This document shows positions 30,326-35,630 of a stretch of DNA of 35,630 bases, one piece after another (position 1 is the stretch's first letter; each line of letters begins with the position of its first letter). This stretch comes from Pseudonocardia sp. TRM90224. Its GTDB lineage: Bacteria; Actinomycetota; Actinomycetes; Mycobacteriales; Pseudonocardiaceae. A program made the position numbers and the translations under genes. The DNA lies in the NCBI RefSeq assembly GCF_021245725.1, contig NZ_JAJGSX010000062.1, positions 1 to 35,630 of the forward strand, in the 5' to 3' direction. Below the pieces are notes generated by a model, which was given only the letters and a program-made list of their open reading frames with translations, searched no databases and was not told where the DNA came from.

Positions 30326-31278
30326 GCCGCGTCGTGCTCATCCTCGCCGCCGTGGTCGGAGTCGTCGTCCTGCTGGTGGCGGTCGGGCTGGTCGCGCTCA
30401 GTTCCGCCGTCCGCAGCGTCATCGGCGGTGTTCCCAGCACGACGGCCCTCGAAGACATCCCACCGTCGATGGCGCAGCTCTACCACGCGGCAGCGGCGAC
30501 CTGCCCCGGTCTCGACTGGGCTGTGCTCGCCGCCGTCGGGAAGGTCGAAACCGACCACGGCCGATCCCCACTACCCGGGGTCAGCAGCGGCGAAAACCCA
30601 GCAGGTGCTGGCGGTCCGATGCAGTTCCTCGCCGCGACCTTCGCCGACGTCGTCGCCCGCCATCCGCCACCATCGGGTGGTGCGACACCGCCGTCTCGCT
30701 ACAACCCCAGCGACGCCGTACACGCCGCCGCCGCGTACCTGTGCGACTCCGGCGCCCACAACGGCGACCTACGCACAGCACTGTTCACCTACAACCACGA
30801 CAGCAGCTACGTCGACCAGGTCCTCGCCCAAGCCGACATCTACCGGGCACCCGTCCCGCAACGCGATGCCGGAACCGCCGCTTATGCCGCGCTCGCCTAC
30901 GCCCACAGCCACATCGGGCAGCCCTATCTGTGGGGCGGCGACGGACCTGCTGCCGGTGAGGCCGGGTTCGACTGTTCCGGCCTCACCACCGCCGCTTACG
31001 CCGCAGCCGGAATCACCTTGCCCCGCACCGCGCAAACCCAATACAACACCGGCCCGCTCCTACCGCCCGGCGCACCTCTCGCAGCCGGGGACCTGCTGTT
31101 TTTCGGCACACCTGCGGGGGTCCATCACGTTGGAATCGCCACCGGACAAGCCACCCTGATGGTTCATGCACCCCATGCTGGCGCGACCGTCACCATTGGC
31201 GAAGCGAGCGCATTCCCTGACTTCTTGGCCGCGAGCCGACCGGTCAGTCGCAGCGGCACTGAAAGTCCGCCGGACTAG
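30322..31278 (+). CDS. Cell-wall hydrolase: lytic transglycosylase plus NlpC/P60 peptidase
   Basis: 318 residues from ATG 30322 (ATGA overlap), last gene of the transfer operon. An N-terminal membrane anchor (about 5-28) places the rest outside the cell. A transglycosylase-like domain spans 48-175 with catalytic Glu76 in VGKVETDHG, GPMQFLAATF at 98-107 and the FTYNHDSSYVDQVL end. An NlpC/P60 domain spans 185-310 with catalytic Cys218 in FDCSGLTTAAY and His269 in GVHHVGIATG. Two-domain enzymes of this kind (as in VirB1/TcpG-like proteins) cut peptidoglycan so the conjugation channel can cross the wall. All expected catalytic residues are present. Confidence 0.93.
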   Translation: MSRVVLILAAVVGVVVLLVAVGLVALSSAVRSVIGGVPSTTALEDIPPSMAQLYHAAAATCPGLDWAVLAAVGKVETDHGRSPLPGVSSGENPAGAGGPMQFLAATFADVVARHPPPSGGATPPSRYNPSDAVHAAAAYLCDSGAHNGDLRTALFTYNHDSSYVDQVLAQADIYRAPVPQRDAGTAAYAALAYAHSHIGQPYLWGGDGPAAGEAGFDCSGLTTAAYAAAGITLPRTAQTQYNTGPLLPPGAPLAAGDLLFFGTPAGVHHVGIATGQATLMVHAPHAGATVTIGEASAFPDFLAASRPVSRSGTESPPD

Positions 31279-31294
31279 GACAACCACGGTGCTG

Positions 31295-31624
31295 TCAGTG
31301 CGCCTTCTGGAAGGCATCCAGGATGTCCGTGGAGATGCGTCCACGCTCTGACACGTTCAGGCCCTGGCTCTTCGCCCATGCACGGATCGCCTGGTTCTGC
31401 TCCCGGTCCGTCGCCGGGCGGGATGCGGCCGAACCTGTGGCGCGGCGACCTCCGGTGCGACGCGCAGCTGCGATGAACGGGGCGAGCGCTTCACGCAGCC
31501 GAGCGCTATTCTTCTCGGAGAGGTCGATCGCATACTGTCGGCCGTCGATCGCGAAATCGACCTGTCCATCAGCGACGCCTCCATCGAGATCGTCCACCAA
31601 TGTGACCGTCGTCTGGGTAGCCAT
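31295..31624 (-). CDS. lsr2: Lsr2-family nucleoid protein / xenogeneic silencer
   Basis: 109 residues from ATG 31624, the usual length of Lsr2. N-terminal dimer domain MATQTTVTLVDDLDGGVADG and VDFAIDGRQYAIDLSEKNSA; C-terminal DNA-binding domain REQNQAIRAWAKSQGLNVSE followed by RGRISTDILDAF, with the RGR minor-groove motif. Lsr2 oligomers coat AT-rich, horizontally acquired DNA and silence it. A copy carried on a mobile element may silence the element or replace the host protein. The frame stays open 47 codons upstream (to 31765), but Lsr2 proteins normally start at this MA-x-x-T-V, and GGACGGAAG lies just ahead. It converges on the wall-hydrolase gene with 16 bp between the stops. Confidence 0.93.
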   Translation of the reverse strand: MATQTTVTLVDDLDGGVADGQVDFAIDGRQYAIDLSEKNSARLREALAPFIAAARRTGGRRATGSAASRPATDREQNQAIRAWAKSQGLNVSERGRISTDILDAFQKAH

Positions 31625-31978
31625 GTGGTCTTCCGTCCTCACATGATGGATGGTGCCGCCCATACGGACAGCTGCGAGGCTCTGCGCGTAGTCAATGGTG
31701 GCGCGCAGAGCGCTGAAGTGGCTCTGACCATAGAACAAGCCCATCTCATTGTCGAATCGCAACACTCGAATAGGGCAACGTCAACGGCACCGGCGCGTCT
31801 CGGACGCCGCCGCCATGGTTCTTGTGGCGAGCACCCACCCTACCCATGCTCGCTTACTCAAGTACTTCATCCGCGTGTCACGCATCACTGTGTCGGTGCT
31901 CAAACCCGGGTGGGAGCCGTTCGGCGCGACGACGTTGGCCCCTGTGGATGCGCCAGCGAACAGCCATTCCTACTAAGG
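31625..31978. other. Region upstream of the Lsr2 gene
   Basis: About 350 bp between the Lsr2 start and the broken cysteine-synthase-like gene. Locally less GC-rich near 31740-31780 on the Lsr2 side, so it probably carries the Lsr2 promoter. No ORF is convincing. Confidence 0.35.
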
Positions 31979-32330
31979 AGGCCATACCGCCATGGTCGTC
32001 GTCGCATCAGTGGACACGAGCTTGATCACGTCGCCACTTCGTCGTGCCACAGCGGTATGCTGAAGCCGGTGCCGACTCCATCGATCTTGTGCGCACCGGT
32101 CGGGTGCCCGAACAGGACAGCGGACTCGGCTGGCTCGATCGCAACCACAGTGATCGAGCCGTCTTCCCGTCGCAGTGTCTCGGCGCCCGAAGTGGGCAGT
32201 GGTTCCGACGATCTGCACGAACACATCCAGCTCGCTGTCGGTTTGAACCCAGATCTCGTCGGCCATCGTGTGGTGCCGCCCGTGAACGACCTCGGACGCG
32301 CGCCTCCAGCTGCTTGATGTGAAGGCGGCG
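31979..32330 (-). pseudogene. Broken PLP-dependent cysteine-synthase-like gene
   Basis: Minus-strand fragments match the CysK/SbnA-type fold: ADEIWVQTDSELDVFVQIVG, then after a shift near 32200 ETLRREDGSITVVAIEPAES and AVLFGHPTGAHKIDGVGTGF, then IPLWHDEVAT, and after a second shift DVIKLVSTDAT. In the family the second block is VAVEPxxSPVLSGG-xxGPHKIQGIGAGF. The N-terminal half with the PLP lysine is missing and the glycine-rich GTGGT loop reads GTTAHFG, so it is not an enzyme. Two frameshifts within 350 bp show decay. Confidence 0.55.
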
Positions 32331-32384
32331 CCGTCCGGAATGCGGGAGTGGCCGTTCTCCCGGCATGGTGCAAAGGCCGCGGCA

Positions 32385-33290
32385 TTACGACCGCTCGCGG
32401 TCGATGTCTGCGTCGGCATCATCGACGTCGGTGTCGATGGCGCCTGGCGCCTCGGCTTCGGTGTGCCGGTAGCGCCGTGGTTTGTCGGATGTGCGGTCTA
32501 CCGTTCCGGTGTCGACGAGGCGTTCGAGGGCGTTGGCGATCGCGCCGGGTGAGCGGCGGAGCTTGTTGCCGATGTCGACCGGGCTGTATTCGCCGGGGTG
32601 GTCGAGCAGGTAGTCCTCGATCATTCCGCGTAGCTCCCCGGCCTGTAGCCGGACCGAGCCAGAACGGTTCGGGTTCGACCTTCTTGCCGTCGCCGTTGTG
32701 CTGCTGGCTGTTGCACCGAACGAGGCAGTGACCGACCTGCGCGGGACACGGGTGGGCTCCGCCGATGTGTCATGGCCGGTGCCCGCGTTCGTGTCGGCGC
32801 CTGAGTCGTCCAACTGGGCCGGAACACAGCCTGGACGACCGATGGTCGCGTCATCACCCTGATCCGAGCCGGCAGCCAGTGCCGCGTGCTGGTCCGACGG
32901 ATCCACAGTGGTGGTTGCTACTGGCATGGTGCCTCGCGAGGACATCGCACTGCCATCGGGCAGGGATGGCAAGGTCGATGGTGCAGCTGTCCAGGTGCGG
33001 GCCGCTCGCGGTGTGTCGCCCGGTGTGCTGACGGCGCTGCCGTCTGCGTACCAGGTGGCGAGGATTTTGCTGGCGGTGGATGCGCCGATTCCGGCGTGAG
33101 TGGCGAGTTCGGCGGCGGTGCGGCCGGGGTTGCGGCGTAGCGCTGCCCAGAGTCGGTCGCGGATGGCGTCGCTGCGTCCTCGACGCCCGTCCGCTCCTTC
33201 TCGACATGGGTTGCCGCCGGTGCGGGTCAGGTCGTCAGACGTGGCGTCGGCGGTGGGGTTGTTGGTGGGTGGCGGTGCGGTGTTCGGCAT
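32385..33290 (-). CDS. Regulator with two winged-helix domains joined by a long linker
   Basis: 301 residues from ATG 33290, with GAGGA six bases upstream. N-terminal helix-turn-helix at about 40-85: SDAIRDRLWAALRRNPGRTA, AELATHAGIGASTASKILAT, YADGSAVS, resembling MarR/IclR-type winged helices. A Ser/Thr/Ala-rich linker of about 120 residues follows. The second winged helix lies at about 217-275: LQAGELRGMIEDYLLDHPGE, YSPVDIGNKLRRSPGAIANA, LERLVDTGTVDRTSDKPRRY. The acidic tail is DTDVDDADADIDRERS. Such proteins occur on actinobacterial conjugative elements; the role is probably transcriptional control of transfer or maintenance, an inference from position. Confidence 0.75.
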   Translation of the reverse strand: MPNTAPPPTNNPTADATSDDLTRTGGNPCREGADGRRGRSDAIRDRLWAALRRNPGRTAAELATHAGIGASTASKILATWYADGSAVSTPGDTPRAARTWTAAPSTLPSLPDGSAMSSRGTMPVATTTVDPSDQHAALAAGSDQGDDATIGRPGCVPAQLDDSGADTNAGTGHDTSAEPTRVPRRSVTASFGATASSTTATARRSNPNRSGSVRLQAGELRGMIEDYLLDHPGEYSPVDIGNKLRRSPGAIANALERLVDTGTVDRTSDKPRRYRHTEAEAPGAIDTDVDDADADIDRERS

Positions 33291-33465
33291 GACGGTTCCT
33301 CGGTGTGGATGAGGTGGTTGTGGACGTCATGCCCCCGGGGGCGGCGAGGTCGTCTGGCGCGCGCTGCCATGGGTGGCGGCCTCGTCATGTATGAGCGCTC
33401 TGTCGGACGCAGAGGTCAAGCAACTCGTGCTGACCTCAGCCTGGGACTTTCGTTCACGCGCTGGA

Positions 33466-33936
33466 TCACACGCTTGCGACGGGAGCCGGGTGGACTTTGA
33501 AGCGGCAGCGCAGACTGTGTCCGGCGTCGCCAAAGAACTCAGGGTGTGGCGGCACGTGGTCACCCGCCACCTGTTCCAGGTACCGTCCGAGGTCGGCAAG
33601 GGTGGCGATCAGCGCCACGGGTACCTCGCCGGCGCACGCTGAACATTCCCCGAGCAGGTGGAACAGGGACAGGTCGACGGGATCCGGGATGAACCGCAAG
33701 GTGCGGGCTGGGCTGTCGGGATTGCAGACGACAATGTGGTGCCAGGCGTAGCCGGCGTAGGCGCGCCGCGGGTCGGTGGTGACGACGACGTCGGCAGGGT
33801 GGACGCCCAGCATGGCCGTGACGTCCCGACCGATCGCCGCTTGCACTCGACGCCGGTACAGATCGGTGCCGAAGACGTCGTTGGAATGCCTGCGGTGACT
33901 CTCCAAGGCTTTCGCGGCGTTATCTGCGATGGACAT
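33466..33936 (-). CDS. Conserved hypothetical protein with a CSAC motif
   Basis: 156 residues from ATG 33936, with GGAG eight bases ahead and a plausible promoter 54 bp upstream. Mixed alpha/beta sequence: VFGTDLYRRRVQAAIGRDVT, ADVVVTTDPRRAYAGYAWHH, IVVCNPDSPARTLRFIPDP, then LFHLLGECSACAGEVPVALI, and ATLADLGRYLEQV. ECSACAG might bind a metal with another Cys pair, but I see no second CxxC; a single Cys occurs near the C-terminus (RCRF). No family named. Oriented with its neighbours in the minus-strand accessory unit. Confidence 0.6.
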   Translation of the reverse strand: MSIADNAAKALESHRRHSNDVFGTDLYRRRVQAAIGRDVTAMLGVHPADVVVTTDPRRAYAGYAWHHIVVCNPDSPARTLRFIPDPVDLSLFHLLGECSACAGEVPVALIATLADLGRYLEQVAGDHVPPHPEFFGDAGHSLRCRFKVHPAPVASV

Positions 33937-34441
33937 GGCACGATCTCCAATCGGAACAGAGGTCGAAGTCTCGTCGAATTGACTAGCTAATAATAGCTCT
34001 GCACTGGCCCACCCGCAAGGCATTGTCCGATATTTGACCAGTCGGGCTCAGCGCTCGATTCCAACCCCGGCATCCGCGCATTCAATCCATCGACCAGACG
34101 TGAAGATGGTCGAACTCGAATGGTCCTGAAGCTATTCAAGGATGAAGGATCGACATAACCTGCACGCCATCGATTGAATAAACGGACAGCGCATACTCTG
34201 CGTTTCATCGGCAACAGCCCTGCCTGCCAGCTGTCAGCATCACAGTACGGCCGGAGTTAGTTAGTTTGTTGGGCCCTGCAGGCTCAGTCGGGGTTGCGAT
34301 CGGCACCTGCAAGTGTGGTGTGACCTGCGGCTTCTGACTGCAATGGGGGCGGGGTCTGGGCGGCTCCCTTGACGGCGGTCCTATCGGTTCCCCTGTTGGT
34401 TCCTGTGGTGGTGCGCTGTTCGTGGTCCTTGCGGCGAAGTG
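33937..34441. other. AT-richer intergenic region
   Basis: About 500 bp with lower GC than the surroundings, between the hypothetical gene and the BTAD gene. Apart from the promoter and inverted repeat near 33985-34018 I see no gene or RNA. An Lsr2-silenced or integration-related segment is possible. Confidence 0.4.
33990..34018 (-). promoter_or_regulatory. Promoter with overlapping inverted repeat
   Basis: On the minus strand, TTGCGG (34018-34013), 17 bases, then TATTAT (33995-33990) forms a sigma-A-like promoter 54 bp before the ATG at 33936. The -10 sits in an inverted repeat AGCTA-N4-TAGCT (33985-33998), a likely repressor site. Confidence 0.5.
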
Positions 34442-35560
34442 TCAGGAGACAGGATGCGGCGGCTTGGCGAGTTCTTCGTGGATAAGGCGTGCGAAGTCCG
34501 CGGTGGCCGGGCTGGGCGATTGTCCGATATCTGAGAGTAGCGCCATCAGGAGGCGGAGTGTGTTGTCGGCTCCTACATTGTCTCCCATTCGCAGCTGGAG
34601 GGCGATGATGTCGTGGTAGAGCTTTTCGTTGACGTCGTCGCGGCGGGTGGTGGTTTCGAGGAGGTGCAGCGCGGTTTCGGGTTGGATGGTGGCGTAGTGG
34701 CGGACAAGATGTGCGCTGGTGGTGAGGAATGTGCGGCGGGTGGCTTCGCGGATGGCGAGGATCCATTCGGTGCCGATGCCGTCGGCGAGGGGGCCGCGGT
34801 AGAGGTCGTGAGCGGTGCGCAGGGTGTCGAGTGATTCGTCGGTCAGCTCGGTCGTGGGGCGGCTGGCGTCGGCGCTGGGGTTCTGGTGGCGAGGTGGGTC
34901 TGCGGTGGCGGCAAGGAAGTTCCAGTAGTCGACGGTGACGGTGTCGGGGTTGATGCGGTAGGTCTCGCCCTCGATGGTCACGATGTCGGGAAGGTCGTCA
35001 CCGGCGTCACTGCAGTGGGCGCCCCGGTTGCCGAGGGCGTGGTTGCGGAGGGCGCTGCGGAGGCGGGTGATGATGGCCGAGAGGTTGTTGGCCGGGCGAC
35101 GGCGGTTGGTGTCGGGCCACAGTGCGGCGACGACGGCGTCGCGGCGAGCCCCGTGCGGATGGAGGGCGAGGAAGATCAGCAATTCCAGCATGCGGCCGGT
35201 GAGCAGGGCCGTTACATCCCCCGGCTCCTTCTCTCCTCCGCCGCTGTCGCCCTCGGCGGGTCGGAGCAGGAGCGTCGGCCGACCCAGGAGCAGCAACGCC
35301 CATGGTGTGCGCACCTGGCGTGGTTCCTGAGGCGTCTCGCTGCCCATTGGGGTGTCGGTCGTCGGTGCGGGTGCTGGGTGGTGATGCGGCTTCGAGGCGA
35401 GGTCGTCGGGTTGGTTGTCGCTGGCGTGCTGGGCGAGGTCGAGCAGTTCGAGGGTGGTGACCAGGTCGACGACCGCGAGCCGGCTTCCTTCGAGCGGCGT
35501 GACGCCGGGTGAGCAGGTGACGACGGTCCCGTCGCCACGGACGTAGATCGTTCTGATCTG
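34442..35560 (-). pseudogene. BTAD-domain transcriptional activator, N-terminally truncated
   Basis: The minus frame is open from 35560 to the stop at 34442 (372 residues), directly after a TAG at 35561. It begins mid-protein (TIYVRGDGTVVTCSPGVTPL, EGSRLAVVDLVTTLELLDLA), which resembles the middle of large LysM/BTAD regulators. From about residue 80 follow a winged helix (LLLLGRPTLLL, LTGRMLELLIFLALHPHGAR, RDAVVAALWPDTNRRRPANN, LSAIITRLRSAL) and the helical BTAD domain (ESLDTLRTAHDLYRGPLADG, TRRDDVNEKLYHDIIALQLR). The first possible start codon is ATG 35347, which would give a 301-residue winged helix-BTAD protein. The upstream 70 codons are clearly coding but have no start, so a longer gene was cut at about 35560. 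It could still produce the short form. Confidence 0.65.
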
Positions 35561-35630
35561 CTACGCAAATTTCGGACCGCTTGAATTTGTTTCGATTATG
35601 CGACTTGCTGGAGATCAGTCCAGTCTTTGA
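35561..35630. other. Right-edge AT-rich segment beyond the gene break
   Basis: 70 bp of distinctly lower GC adjoining the broken end of the BTAD gene. It may belong to whatever truncated that gene; too short to identify. Confidence 0.3.

Noticed and set aside
31300..31318. GCCTTC/GAAGGC hairpin between converging genes as terminator
   Set aside because: Only two bases in the loop, no T-run, and it lies within the Lsr2 coding end.
31625..31765. N-terminal extension of Lsr2 by 47 codons
   Set aside because: Lsr2 proteins start with MA-x-x-T-V as at 31624 and a ribosome-binding site lies there; the extension is probably untranslated leader.
34040..34080. tRNA-like T-arm sequence (CTCGATTCC) suggesting an attachment site
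   Set aside because: No matching stems or cloverleaf could be built around it.

Overview
This is high-GC DNA with Lsr2, SCO6880/PrgI-type conjugation genes, GTG/TTG starts and dense 4-bp start/stop overlaps. It looks like a filamentous actinobacterium, most likely Pseudonocardiaceae (Pseudonocardia-like). The genus is an inference from protein style, not from a marker gene.

Left part (1-10 kb): chromosomal metabolic genes interrupted by decayed mobile DNA. A glycogen-debranching-type glucosidase (running off the left edge) and a GT4 glycosyltransferase form a coupled pair on the minus strand. From 3.3 to 5.5 kb lie a broken DUF4386 membrane-protein gene and an IS630 transposase split by a degenerate group II intron, of which the reverse transcriptase and domain V/VI are still readable. 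From 5.6 to 10 kb is an intact five-gene plus-strand operon: lipoprotein binding protein, permease and ATPase of a polar amino-acid ABC importer, a sarcosine/N-methyl-amino-acid oxidase-like flavoprotein, and a GntR/FadR regulator. It probably imports and oxidises an amino acid or N-methylated amine.

Middle part (10-17.3 kb): an accessory graveyard. It holds an excisionase fragment closely similar to the intact excisionase at 17.3 kb, an ISL3 transposase remnant joined to a broken MerR-like gene, several small or frameshifted genes, an intact RHH antitoxin / MazF-like toxin pair, a small membrane protein, and an intact Fic protein with an autoinhibitory motif and C-terminal winged helix.

Right part (17.3-35.6 kb): most of an integrative and conjugative element. 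On the minus strand an excisionase-like protein, a DNA methyltransferase and a methyltransferase-like partner are translationally coupled. A 360-bp divergent control region with phased TGAC repeats separates them from a plus-strand transfer operon: sigma-region-4-like HTH protein, VirB2/TrbC-like pilin, TrbL/VirB6-like channel protein, PrgI-like protein, VirB4 ATPase, TraD/VirD4-like coupling ATPase, Replic_Relax protein, and a lytic transglycosylase/NlpC-P60 wall hydrolase. Convergent with it are an Lsr2 silencer, a broken cysteine-synthase-like gene, a double winged-helix protein, a conserved hypothetical protein and an N-terminally truncated BTAD regulator. No integrase or classical relaxase is visible.

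The most unusual signal is six copies of a Q-[L/Y]-x-L-P-[L/F] peptide in the cytoplasmic tail of the TrbL-like protein. It matches the form of beta-sliding-clamp-binding motifs.
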